DNA of 64,000 nucleotides from Siphonodentalium dalli (lineage: Eukaryota > Mollusca > Scaphopoda > Gadilida > Siphonodentaliidae). This document shows, in pieces, positions 25,111-38,813 of the stretch. Both the position numbers and the translations under genes were made by a program. Every line of letters starts with the position of its first letter. The first letter of the stretch is position 1. Where the stretch lies: the NCBI GenBank assembly GCA_032622095.1, contig CP136061.1:21948991-22012990 (forward strand), in the 5' to 3' direction. The notes beneath the pieces were generated by a model, which ran no database searches, had not been told where the DNA came from, and worked only from the letters and a program-made list of their open reading frames with translations.

Positions 25111-25756
25111 CTTAAATGTCTTGTATCAATTTATTACATGATGTCTAAATGTCATTTATTGATTTACATAGACATTAAACTTGATTGATCCTACCATTAT
25201 TCCATTCAATAAACCCATTCTATAAATTGTGATATTAAACGTTCATTTAATAACAGGAAATAGTGCCAGGTGACATTTGACTTCCAGTTTGTCATCTGTT
25301 TATCTTCCGTACGCTATACCTCAAAATACTATGGCTTCCAATATTTTTCCAACAAATTATAATGAATGAAGAGATTGAAAAGCTATGTCATTAAATAGAC
25401 GACATTAAATATGGCAAAGAGTCTTTATTTATCTGGGACTATTTCTTCACGCGGGCAAACAATGCATAGCTATGTGAAACATCATCGCATGCCTTATAGA
25501 AGCCAATATTAGTTTCACGTCCCATTTGTTTATTTAAGTACATGTATGTTTGGTCAAGGTTTTGGATCATGTCCAGACCTAATTTACTGGACTAGTTTTG
25601 TAAATTCCGCTATAAACTGGGGACTCGCTGTACATGTAGATCCTCTATATGTAGTGTAATTTTATCTTGATATATAACTTATGTTATGAATTTTGACCTG
25701 AATACTAAATATTAAAAAGAAATAAAAAAAATAATACATTTTTATACAGAGAATAG
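25111..25756. other. AT-rich intronic sequence upstream of AASS exon A
   Basis: No repeat family or gene recognised. It leads into the duplicated splice-acceptor region at 25761. Confidence 0.4.
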
Positions 25757-25760
25757 TCTG

Positions 25761-25835
25761 CCTCATACATTCACCCATTCTGAACCTCTTTTTCAGGAAT
25801 GTTCAAGCTGAGGGGAAATTTATGTCTAGAATTTG
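25761..25835 (+). repeat. Duplicated 3' splice-site unit upstream of AASS exon A
   Basis: CCTCATACATTCACC, TTCTGAACCTCTTTTTCAGG and a degenerate copy of the first ~30 exon bases occur here and again 75 bp later at the true boundary (CAG at 25794-25796 and at 25869-25871). Using the upstream AG would read GAA TGT TCA AGC TGA, an immediate stop in the AASS frame. It is a decoy or a remnant of the duplication. Confidence 0.75.
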
Positions 25836-25871
25836 TCTCATACATTCACCCTTTCTGAACCTCTTTTTCAG

Positions 25872-26048
25872 GAGTATGCAAACAGAGGGGCAATTATTCA
25901 GGAGGATATGTCTGAAGCCTCCTTCATCATCGGTGTTAAACAGGTGCCAGAGGACATCCTCCTTCCTGACAAAGCATACGCCTTCTTCTCACACACGATC
26001 AAGGCTCAGGAAGCTAATATGTCTCTACTTGACACCATAGTTCAGAAG
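25872..26048 (+). CDS. AASS: AASS exon A: N-terminal reductase domain
   Basis: 59 codons, phase 0 at both ends, between TTTTTCAG and GTATGT. The translation starts [16 protein letters not shown] and contains [16 protein letters not shown] and [14 protein letters not shown]. The last stretch is the hallmark FSHTIKAQ segment of the lysine-ketoglutarate reductase N-terminal (alanine dehydrogenase/PNT-like) domain, implicated in substrate binding. It aligns collinearly with the vertebrate segment beginning DYVKAGGILQEDISEA. The acceptor region is duplicated 75 bp upstream. The exon before it is not in the window. A family A MITE begins only 17 bases after the donor. Confidence 0.95.
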
Positions 26049-29000
26049 GTATGTCCATCCCTCTCAAGCCTGATTTTAGTGTGTCTGTCATTTGCCGAAT
26101 GAGGTCCCCAGAGAGTGAATTTAGTGATGCTACCCCCGTACAGCGAGTTATAATCATCAAATTCACCCTCCGGGGACCTCATTCTGCTTAGGCCTCAACT
26201 AGGGCCTGACGAATTGGCAATTTCAACATCGAATCTCGAATCGAATCTTTTTAGTAGATTCTTTAGTAGATTCGCGGTACCGATCAGTATGTGGTACGAG
26301 CAAAAATGGGGGCAAATGTCAGATGATTTTATAACGTCAGTGAGATAACTCAGATTACGGTTCATTGAACTTAATTTCTATAATATGGTATGAACAATAT
26401 TTAATCACAGTTTAAAACAGTTTAATATATGGGAATGGCACGACATCATTTCATATTTTGTGCCACTGCCACTATGCGTGAAGTTCATGAAAAGTAAGCA
26501 GTTTGGAACTTTGGTGTCTGATTCGAGTCATTGCAAACGGAAACTCTTCTGCGCATGTATGCTTCACAGCAGGCATGCCCGATATCAAAATTGCGCATCG
26601 TGACTTGGGAATTGTGCTTACGCAAATGGCATTGCAGAGAACTATACATAGTATCCCAACTTGGGCCTGTTCGTCAGAATGCTGAACGGTCAACAATATT
26701 CCATTTCCCGGTTAACATATGATGTTTAAAGATGTTGGTCGGATTTGGATACGACATGATGGAGCCCATAATGTTTATTTAATATATTTATATAATTTTA
26801 CTTTTGAATTTAAAAACATATGATATTATTTGATTGAGCTGATGTCAGATACCGACATACAAATACGTCCCACAAGAAATTCACTCGCTTCGGCAGCTGG
26901 GGCTGGGCTATATCGCGACATTGCTGGATTTATGTGGTGGTCTGGAGGAAACCGTGTGCGCTACGATTACTGCAAACTCCATGCAGGGTTTACCTCAGGA
27001 AGTCTGACTGGTGCGCTCTGGTAGATATTGCGATTATGGTACAACCGCGATGAACACGCGAACCATCACAGTCCTATGCCTGCAGGTTGCACGAGTTGCA
27101 CCAACCTTCAACGCGAGTAACCCGCACTGGGACTGGGAGGCCAATATATATATGAGCAGTGAGCTTTTGGGCAACTTACACACATTGGACCACGGAGGTT
27201 CCAGATGGTCGGGAAAGAGACTCATGTTAAGTATTGGGGATATAATGAACAATTATTAGCTCAACTTTACTTTGTAAAGTTTGAGCTATTGCCATGGCTT
27301 TGTCGTCCGTCGTCCGTGTGTGCGTGTGTGCGTAACGCGTCAACAATAGAGGCTACAGGTCGTACCTTTGATCGGATCATTATGAAATTTGTCATAGCTG
27401 TTGACATCAACATTTGTACCGGAATGATTCATTTTGGGGTCATACGGAAAAAAAACATGGCCGCCAGCGGCCATCTTAGATTTCAAAGTTCAATCCATTA
27501 GCACGGGCTACAGGCCTTACTGTTCGTCTGATCGTCATGAAATTTGTCATGGATGTTAATATTTACATGTAGATGGGAACGAGTAATTTTGGGGTCATTC
27601 GGCCAAAAAACATGGCCGCCAGCAGCCATCTTCGATTTTACTCTTTGCATGACTAAATCCTTTAGCACGGGCTACAGGTCGTACCTTTAGTCAGATCGTC
27701 ATAAAATTTGTCATGGATGTTAACAATGACATGTAGATGGGAACGAGTCATTTTTGGGTTATTCGGGCAAAAAACATGGCCGCCAGCAGCCATCTTGGAT
27801 TTTACTCTTTGTATGACTAAATCCTTTAGCACGGGCTACAGGTCGTACCTTTAGTCTGATAATCATGAAATTTATCATGGCTGTTGAAATTGGAATGTAG
27901 ATGGGAACGAGTCATTTTGGGGTCATTCGGACAAAAAACATGGCCGCCAGTGGCCATCTTTGTTTTCAAAATTCAATCCATTAGCACGGGCCACAGGTCG
28001 CACTGTTCGTCTGATCGTCATGAAATTTGTCATGGATGTTAATATTGACATGTAGATGGGAACGAGTAATTTTGGGGTCATTCGGCCCAAAAACATGTCC
28101 GCCAGCAGCCATCTTGGATTTTACTCTTTGTATGACTAAATTCTTTAGCACGGGCTACAGGTCGTACCTTTAGTCTGATCATCATCAAATTTGTCATGGA
28201 TGTTAACAATGACATGTAGATTGGAACGAGTCATTTTGGGGTCAATCGGCCAAAAAACATGGCCGCCAGCAGCCGTCTTGGATTTTACTCTTTGCATGAC
28301 TAAATCCTTTAGCACGGGCTACAGGTCCTACTTTTAGTCTGATCATCATAAAATTTGTCAAGAATGTTAATAATGACATGTAGATGGGAACGAGTCATTT
28401 TGGGGTCATTCGGCCAAAAAACATGGCCGTCAGCAGCCATCTTGGATTTTACTCTTTGTATGACTAAATCCTTTAGCACGGGCTACAGGTCGTACCTTTA
28501 GTCTGATCATTATAAAATTTGTCATGGCTGTTGATATTGGAATGTAGATGGGAACGAGTCATTTTGGGGTCATTCGGACAAAAAACATGGCCGCCAGCGG
28601 CCATCTTTGATTTCAAAATTTAATCCATTAGCACGGGCCACAGGTCGTACTGATTGTCTGATCATCATGAAATTTGTCATGGATGATAATATTTACATGT
28701 AGATGGGAACGAGTAATTTTGGGGTCATTCGGCCAAAAAACATGGCCACCAGCAGCCATCTTAGATTTTACTCTTTGTATGACTAAATTCTTTATCACGG
28801 GCTGCAGGTCGTACCTTTAGTCTGATCATCATAAAAATTTTGTCATGGATGTTAACAATGACATGTAGATGGGAACGAGTAATTTTGGGGTCAATCGGCC
28901 AAAAAACATGGTCGCCAGCAGCCATCTTGGATTTTACTCTTTGTATGACTAAATCCTTTAGCACGGGCTACAGGTTTGTATCTTTAGTCTGATCAGCATA

Positions 29001-32000
29001 AAATTTTTCATGAATGTTAATAATGACATGTAGATGGGAACGAGTCATTTTGGGGTCATTCGGCCAAAAAAGATGGCCGCCAGCAGCCATCTTGGATTTT
29101 ACTCTTTGTATGACTAAATCCTTTAGCACGGGCTACAGGTCGTACCTTCAGTCTGATCATCATAAATTTTTCATGGCTGTTGAAATTGGAATGTAAATGG
29201 GAACAAGTCATTTTGGGGTCATTCGGACAAAAAACATGGCCGCCAGCGGCCATCTTGGATTTCAAAATTTAATCCATTAGCACGGGCCACAGGTCGTACT
29301 ATTCGTCTGATCATCATGAAATTTGTCCTGGATGTTAATGTTGATATGTAGATGGGAACGAGTAATTTTGGGGTCATTTGGCGGAAAAAACGTGGCCGCC
29401 AGCAGCCATCTTGGATTTTACTCTTTGTATGACTAAATTCTTTAGCACGGGCTACAGGTCGTACCTTTAGTCTGATCATCATCAAATTTGTCATGGATGT
29501 TAACAATGACATGTAGATTGGAACAAGTCATTTTGGGGTCAATCGGCCAAAAAACATGGCCGCCAGCAGCCATCTTGGATTTTACTCTTTGTATGACTAA
29601 ATTCTATAGCATGGGCTACAGGTCGTACCTTTAGTCTGATCGTCATAAAATTTGTCATTGATGTTAACGATGACATGTAGATGGGAACGACTCATTTTGG
29701 GGTCATTCGGCCGAAAACATGGCCGCCAGCAGCCATCTTGGATTTTACTTTTCTCTTCATGTCTATAAACTAGTATTAGACATTCAACTTTCCACATTCC
29801 TAATCGCTCCATTGACTGTAATATATTAAATTATTCCCTTTCCAAGTTGAGCTACAGTGTCATTGACACTTTCATTATAGATAATGCAGTCTATTCCCGG
29901 TGATAAAGGACTTGTAATATAAACGATTCAAAATATCCCAAATCACCCAACCGCTTTCGATTCGAATCGGAACGTAAGATTCGAAATCAAATTGAATCTC
30001 GAAGCTTCGTTGGGCCCTAGCCTCAACTTCTAGGAGATATCGATAGTCTCATTAGTTACTTTTTCCCTTCTGGGAAGTTCTATATCCCCTAATTTGCTTA
30101 ATCAAGGTGACTAATGTGTGAACATCACCAATTTAAACTCGGGAACTTCAATATGATCCTAGGTCTCCCATAGCAGTTGAGGGCCTAAGCATAATGAGAT
30201 CCCCAGAGGGTGAATTTGTTGGTGCTAGCCTGCTATGCGGGATAGCATCACTAAATTCACCATCTGGGGACCTCATTCTGCAAATGTAAAGTAATCTTTT
30301 TTTCTTCTGTTTCAGAACATTTTATTAATTGACTATGAAAAAATGGTAGATGACAGTGGTAATCGAGTCGTGGCATTTGGTAAATATGCCGGTGTTGCGG
30401 GCATGATAAACATTCTGCATGGGATGGGCCTCCGGTTGCTGGCACTGGGACATCACACTCCTTTCATGGTAAGTGCTGAGAAGATTTACCATTATAATCT
30501 GATTCTCGTTTTGCTTTGCATGAAAATGTTTTTTTATGCAACAGATTCTTTTTTCTTACCTTACCTTACTCGTATTTAAATTCGCGCAGTACTATTTTTC
30601 AAAAATATTTCAATAATAAATTTAAACATCAAGCCTTGAAATAGGGTGTCTGTCATTTGCAGAATGAGGTCCCCAGAGGGTGAATTTGGTGATGCTAGCC
30701 CGCTATGCGGGATAGCATCACTAAATTCACACTCTGGGGACCTCATTCTGCAAATGACAGACACCCTATTTCAAGGCTTGTTAAACATATATGTAATTAG
30801 GCTTCATTGACAACAACCACTTAAATAGTTTATGATTTCAGAGGACATCAAGTATTTTATAGTTGAGTCATACATACAACTCATTAACCATAACGTCTCT
30901 TATTTCCCCATGGATTTGCTCAACTTTTTGAGTTGTACCATTTTTCACTCAGTTTTAAATTGGGGCACATTCTGCAAATGGGTGTGTGAAAAATAGTACT
31001 GTGTGTATTTAAATATGAGCAAGGTAGTTCAAAATACATTTAATTCATTTAATCAGGAACTTAATTCAGATGAAGCCCCTTAATTGTGCAGACGTGGCTT
31101 GTGAGTTGCTGTGTCTACTGATTCCCCCATTAGGCTAAATAAAAAAATACCTCTGTTTAGGATAACAGGATAATAAAATACAGGGGTGGGGGGGGGGGGG
31201 GGATAACAAAGTAATTTTATTTTATTTTTTCATTTCATTATTATTTCTACCATTCTGTTCTATGGAGGAGGGAATTGGAGAGGAAGCTTTTTATTCTGGG
31301 TGTCCGAGGGTACAGGGACTGGAAAGTGGGTCACTTCCTAAGGCGATTTATGGAATTCAGCAGCATAAAATGACAAAATAATGACTGTTGTATTGTTCAC
31401 TATCTTTAAAGCAACTGCTTTTTCGCATTTCTACCTTCCGGTCGCATATTTTCATATTTTAAGTGAAATAAATAAAAAAAAGAGGAAAATACAATAAAAA
31501 TACGATAAAATGATGAGGCGGTGTGTTTTGGTAGGGGCGAATGGGTTACCCTAAACACAGGTATATTTTAAACAGCCTTAGCCCAGCACCTTCTTTATCA
31601 TTGTTAGGCCAGATAAACTAAATCGTTCATTTCTCAGGGAAAGTCGCGTCCCCCAAAATACTTCACGGCATTTAAAGCATATTTATCACCTGCCATAAAT
31701 AAGTAAATAAGTAAAGCAAATTGACAACACTCAAGATGAACCAATGCCCTATTTATATAAAATTATATCACCCTCGTACAAAGCCTTGAAATAGGGTGTC
31801 TGCTGAGGCCTTAGTAGAATGAGGTCCCCATATGTAGGATAGCATCACTAAATTCACCCTCTGGGGACCTCATTCTGCAAATGACAGACACCCTATTTCA
31901 AGGCTTGCCCTCGTACAAGTCATTGTTTTTTTCATAGCAGTTCAGTATATTGTCCATGCTGAGTGTTTTTGGTGAATATGGGACTAAAATAAATATTATG

Positions 32001-35000
32001 TGTTAAATACCAGCCTCTTCACTAAAATAATTTGAAATATATTATAAATAAAAATATCTGCCTCGATCCCTCATCACTTTGAAAAAGAAGTATATTCCCT
32101 GAGAAAGGAACTAGTTTCTTTATCTGGCCTGACCATTCGAGTGTGGTTTTGTTGTATGTAATATTGGTAGTGATGAGTCGATAAGGAATAGGGATCTCAT
32201 TCCGATTACTATTGGCTGAATGCTCTACTATATTTATGTGACTTCTCTTACTAATACTAGTCAGACAGAATCTTGCAGTTCACAACTTCCTTGCATAAAT
32301 GAACTGGAGTTGCATTTGAATCATTTGATATTTGCTGCTAACTTTATATTTGTATACATACTCTCAGGTGCCTAATCGTGATGGCCTAATAATAGTGATG
32401 GGTGGGGATTTAAGCTGAAATTAATAATAGTGATGGCAATTTCGCTCAATGCCAAATAATAGTGATCATTTGGAATTTTCTCCCAAATTAATAATCATGC
32501 TGACACTATTATTAGTCATCTGAGAGTAGGTGTGGTGGTTATTGCCCTCCACCTTCATGACTAAATTATTTTGTTCATGTATAAATATATTGGTTGTTTA
32601 TATCAATAAACAGCCCATTGAATATGAACGAGTATTTAGTTGTCAATGAACAAGCTTATACTTTGAGTGCCCCTTCATTTCCTTTAACCCTTTCAGTGCC
32701 AGGGGCCGATCTCATCGGCCCTAATTTACGGTCTGTAAAATCGTCCCTAAAAAAAAACAAAAAAACATTTAGATTTCTTTGGGTTGAATTTGTTTTGGGT
32801 ATGCTTAAGCATGCTATAGCGAATTTAAAAACAAACTGGATAAAACCTTAGGGGCATGTTATAACTCAAAACTATCACCAATTATTCATAGTAATAATTT
32901 TGATGCCCATGAAAAACGTAAGATTCCCTGGCACTAAACCAACAAAATAAGTCTGTTAAAGAATATTTGAAAAAATTATTAAAATTGTAAAAAATTGTAA
33001 AAAATAATAATAAATGATGAAAAATTGTTAGGCCAATGCATTCTCTTATATATGCGAGGCGACCTATGGTCGACTCGCATATATAAGAGAATGCATTGGC
33101 ACAGGGTATATGGATTGATATAAAAATCGGACCTGGCACTGAAAGGGTTAAAAATATATATGAGGTTTATTAGATTCGGAAGAACATAAATGCCAATATC
33201 TCAGATATATATATTGTCTTACAACCCAATTTATTATGGTATTTTTCTGTTCTTCGTAGATTAGAAACTGATAACTTTAATACGATTTGAAAAGTGACTT
33301 CAATTATATGAAAATAACCTCTTCACTGCTAATGACGTTGAGTGCTGGGCCGATGATATTATGGCCATTTTGCAGTGGAAAATATAACGGGAATATCATG
33401 AAAACCATAAAACTGACTCAGTTGAAAGGCTATTATCACTCACAATCATGGAACATCTTACACTGTCTAAAACTTTGAGATACATTTGTTCTGATGCACC
33501 AATCTCTGAGTTCTAGTTATGAATAATGGCCGACTGCTACGGTGCTGAAGTAGGTCCATACTCCATATTATAAGTTACGGGACTCTTAGTGGTCGGATAT
33601 GGTGTCATGTGAGGCGAAGTGAGATTAATATTAGGCGAGGCCGTAGGCCGAGCCTAATATTGATATCGCTGAGTCTCACATGACACCATATTCGACCACT
33701 AAGCGTCCCGTAACGTATTTATTATGTCAGTGGACAAAATCCAGCATATCCCTTTAATTAATCGTCGCTGTAATTTATTGTAATTTGGTAAGATAAATGT
33801 GTCGTCTATGGCCATTAACTTATGTAACGTCACAGTGACGCGTCATGGGCGTTGAACGTCAACGCATTGAGTCAATGGCTAATTACCAGAAGTAGGACAA
33901 CTTGTTGAGTTTGATAGTTAATTTATGAGTCTTTGGAATTCCTCAAATATATCGCATGCAGGTTTTGGTACATGGTACTATGTCTTTAAATTCACAGAAA
34001 ATGATTTCCGACAGATATCCCCTTTCTTGGCGCCAAAATACACCACAAATATTCCCGAGGCGACTGAGTTTCTGAAAAAACAAGATGGCGGATAAGCACC
34101 TAATATTGATTTCATATTAGGTCACCGACCCAATATGGGTTCATATACCGTCACTAGATATCGATGCTGATTGGCTAATCGCAAGAGCTGACATAATAAA
34201 GACGTATAGCACACTGTGACATTTTACTTTATACTCAGTGCTGACGTATAGCAGCCATGATGTTAAAGTTGAACAATATTAAAAATATTATTTCCTGTCA
34301 ATCAGGCTCATTAAATTTTCCAGTAGGGGTTTTTTCTTGGGTAGGTAGAGAGCAGACAAAAAAAATAAAATGTTAAATTTGGCCTAAAATCACCATCATA
34401 GGATAACAAACGCGCTCTTGAATTATTGACTATTATTACTCAAAATGTTCCAAACCTGTAATTTACATATCATCGGTGGCTTCTAAAACGTCATACTTCA
34501 GGAAAATAAAATTGTACAGGAGACACAAAAAACTATTTATCTCTGGAAATGGAATTAGTATCTGCCAATAACTTTGCACTATAATATTTTATATCACAGT
34601 TGTTATAATATTTTTTGTTTTAATAATTTTTATTCAGATCTCACATAGTTGTTATAATAGATAAACTTCCATATTCAGTAATCTCTTATTTGATGAGAAA
34701 ACATGATTTTATGGTGTTATATGACATTGCATTAGTAAAAATTTGTGAGATGCAACATTTTAGTTTTGACGTTTTGTGCAGCTTCCTTAGTCTCTGTCAC
34801 TCAGGATAAGGAGGATATGCCATCGAGCCATTCCTCTTCAAATCAATCCAATCCGAATTATTAGGTCTGAACCGGTTAACCACTCAACAGGTTAACTGGT
34901 CAACAAGTTAACCAGTCACCGTGGCTGTGACCGGTCATGAAAATTGCTGGACCGGTTAACCGTAAGCCGATAATGCAGTACTTCATCACCAACATATAGT

Positions 35001-38000
35001 CAGATACATGTAGCAAAAAGCTGGGACCCCAAGGGTTAACATACCTCAGGCAAATGGAACTGTTTTGTACATGTTATGACGAGGAGAATTGTAGAATAAT
35101 TATGATAACTTGTGTAACAAGTTAGTACTACGTGTATTAGTCTATTGCAACGTAATATATATTGCTGATATTTAAACTGATAATAAAGATACATAATTTA
35201 GCATATTGCATTCATAATGAAGTGGTTTTTTGTTTGATGCTTTTCTATCATGTTAGGAACGGTGTCCACTATCAACAAGTACACAAGTCTGACACATTTA
35301 TAAGCATAAACTCATAGCATGCAGTACAGTAATGCCCTAAGTAATTGACTCCTTAACCACAGCAGAATTATGGGTAACTTTTCAGGATTTAGTCGGAAAT
35401 ATGGCTTGTTTCCATTAATCAGAAAGCTCTCAATGAGAGCTTTCTGGTGAATGGCAACAAACCATATTTCCGACTAAATCCTGAAAAGTTACCCATAATT
35501 CTGCTGTGGTTAAGTAGTCGATTACCTAGGGCATTACAGTATATAGTCTTTGATATCATTTCTATGTAGACCCAGGAGTTTTCACACTAAGACATTTTGT
35601 TGTCGATCTTATTTTCTCCATACTTTTAAATACGAGACCTGTACATTACAGGCCTGTTAATTAGCATCGGCTATCGGAAAAGCCCGGAAATAGTGTGTAT
35701 GACATTTGCAGAATGAGGTCCCCAGAGGGTGAATTTAGTGTTGCTAGCTCACCGTGTTGGATAGCATCACTAAATTCACTATCTGTGTTTATGATTTATT
35801 CTGGACAACACCAAACTGGTCTCAAATTTGTAAGCCCTGTCCTGAGTGGCATCAGAAGCTTAGTTCTACAATAGGGTCCTGCGAATTGGAGATTTTGATC
35901 GAATCGAATATCGAATCGAATCGAATATCGAATCGAATATCGAATCGAATCATACCTGTGTGTTGCATTCTCAATTAGGTATTTAATGTCAATGATTAGA
36001 CGATTTGTGAAACGTTCTGTGAACTTTCATGAAGTTCCATCATAACTTATGTGGCGATCAACCGTCGTTCCTGATACTATTAACTTCAATTGAGAATTGT
36101 TGAGAGAGAAAAAACATTAAAACGTCCATGCGGTCGTCACGACGATTAAATATATAACCACTAAACGGATTATCGGAATTAAAATCACGCGCAATTTTTA
36201 GAGTTTGCATGTACATGCACAATTGCAAATCGCCACTGGGAAACACCTGAAACTGAAAGCACTTTTCGACGCCGGGAACACGTGTTGTTTACATTCTCAG
36301 CGATATTACATAACGCGGAATCTGAGACGTATAGTCGGCGGATAACGCTAGCGGTTGCTCAGTCTCATCGCTAGTCTAATTTACGTGCGTCGTCGGTCCA
36401 TCGACGATTTCCGAGCTTTTGGCTACCATGTTCAAAGCTAGAATGCAGATGTATTTAGTCGTCCTATATTGGCTAATTACTGGCTATACTTATATTTAAT
36501 ATCATGCGAACGTTCGCGATGTATAATAAGAATTATAAGCTGCATATATTCATAAATTTTGGGAATGATATGGCACAGAAACAGCTAAGATCGATCTGTG
36601 TACTTGTCCGTAAACAGCCTACTTTTTATATGTTTGTATATTCGAAATTTCGAATCGAATTCGAATCGAATTTGACTTTCGAATCGAATCTCGAATCGAA
36701 TATCGAATATTCGCAGGACCCTATTCTACAACTTAGCAGATTTTTTTGTCAGAAAATAATTGAGAATATGAAACAAATAACTTATTCGATTCTAGACCTT
36801 CAGTTTTATAATTTCGCTGTTGGATTATTCAATGCATTAACACACAATAGTTTAGCAGTTTAAAGGCCCACTTAATTTTTGAATACCTAGATAACATTAT
36901 ACACAACTTATTCCATATTTTATACCATTTGGAAGTGGAACAAAAGTTACATATATTCTATCAGAATGCGGAACAGATGTGGCCTAGAAGTGTCGACCAA
37001 GTGATAGAGATTCTCAGATTCATTCCAAGACTTCTGCCATTGTCAACCCAGAATGCATCAGAATTCAATCTAAGAGATATAGTTATTCCCCTTCCATTGA
37101 GAATAATAGACTTTACAGTATAGTCCGGATCAAAATTAAGCACAGAACACACCTCGGTACCGTGACAAAAACAACATTTTCCCAGTTTATTCGACTGGAT
37201 CAGTTGATAATACATGTACAGTGATATATAATATGGAATATGTTGGATATAATATGATCTGGTGATTCGTAAATTAAGTGGGCCTTTTAATAATTTTTAG
37301 ATCCCATTTAAACTACTCAATATCTAATATAGCCTTTTTTCAGCTGTAATTTCGAATTTGTTAATATGTTCACTTATAGTTGTACCGTACCCCTGAGGGT
37401 GTGAAGGGGCAGTGTAGGATTGGCTCGATTCCTGTGTGCCCAAACGTCCATCATACCACACGCTCAGGTATATTCACTGTGTTTAATTAAAAACACATTG
37501 AAAACTTCGCTCTTTCCACATGCTTCGCGATCTTTTATTAGCCTTCTTGAAATAGTTATAATCAGTTTTATATAGCGCTAAGTGCTTAACCAGTTAAATG
37601 TTTTAATGTAATTTTAAACATTACACTATGAACTATATAATACTCATAATTGTGTCTTCTTTCGTGAAATTACATTTATATTACACTGAAAAAAAATTAA
37701 CTGGTGAAGGTGAATTTATTTCTCAAGTTGAATGTTCTATTTATTTACTTTAAATTGAAGGTGTTTACTAAAAAAGATAACACATTTCTGCACCTTAAAA
37801 TTGTTTCAAATTAATTTTAATTCTGATTTTGTTTTCACATTTTTCTATAATAAATTCCTATTTGTATGTTTATAATTTATTTAGGCCCCTGTGATTAGTG
37901 GGTTTTTGGTCGAATTAAATCTCAAATCGAATAGTTCTTAAAAAATTTGAAAATAAATCGATTATCAAATAGAATATTTCCCAATCTTGGTCGCCGAAAT

Positions 38001-38779
38001 TATAAGATAAAGAAATGTTTCCCGTTTTCGTCTGTATGTCTGAATTTTAGTGAACGGTGGATCATCATTTCTTCTAAATATGGCAAACAATTTGGCAAAT
38101 ACCATATTGTCAATTTTCGTGTGCACTAAATAAAAACTTCCCAATTAGAGTGAGGACATTAAAGGTGAATTCCCTACTTTATCGATTCAAAATGTGGAAT
38201 TGGAGATGATCCATTTCAGAATTACGATAACACGGTTTTCTCAAAAATAATTTGGGTGTTTGTTTGAAGGCATTTGACATGAACTGTTGTTGTGAATGTT
38301 CAAATGTTACCAACAATTGCATTTACATTCACTGTTTTGTAGTATTCAAAATTACTATTAGTTGTTTCAAAGTTGTTTTGAATTCGAAACGAATATCGAG
38401 GATGAATCAAATAAAACAAAATGAATATCAAATATTCACAGGGGTCGAAAATTCTTGATATATCGGAATGCTGTGCTGAATTGTTTACCGTAATTTGATT
38501 AATCCATTGAACATGACGCTTCCTTCTAGCACATTGGACCCAGTCACAACTATCGGAACAGTGAGATGGCTCGACGAGCTGTAAGGGATGCTGGGTATGA
38601 AGTCGCTCTCGGTAACATGCCGAAATCTCTGGGACCTATGACCTTTGTGTTTACTGGATCAGGAAACGTTTCTCAGGTATGTCACACAAACAGGTTCATC
38701 AGAGGCTTAAACCCTTTCTTTACTAAATGGATTCTCCCATTCAGTTATAACAATATACATTGGAATAGTCTATTATTAT

Positions 38780-38813
<34 letters not shown>

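Larger units (their letters stand above)
26065..30290. mobile_element. MITE family A, long form, split by a hAT-like insertion
   Basis: The left part (26065-26199) starts CAAGCCTGATTTTAGTGTGT and reaches the centre word GCTTAGGCCTCAAC. The right part (30020-30290) resumes with GCCTCAAC and ends in the arm ACCTCATTCTGCAAATG, where about 25 terminal bases are missing. Subtracting the 3820-bp insertion restores the long form seen at 7227-7577. The element and its insertion fill nearly the whole AASS exon A-B intron. Confidence 0.8.

Noticed and set aside
27256-29850. CRISPR-like direct repeats
   Set aside because: Units are contiguous 160-bp repeats without unique spacers, in an animal genome; this is a tandem array inside a transposon.
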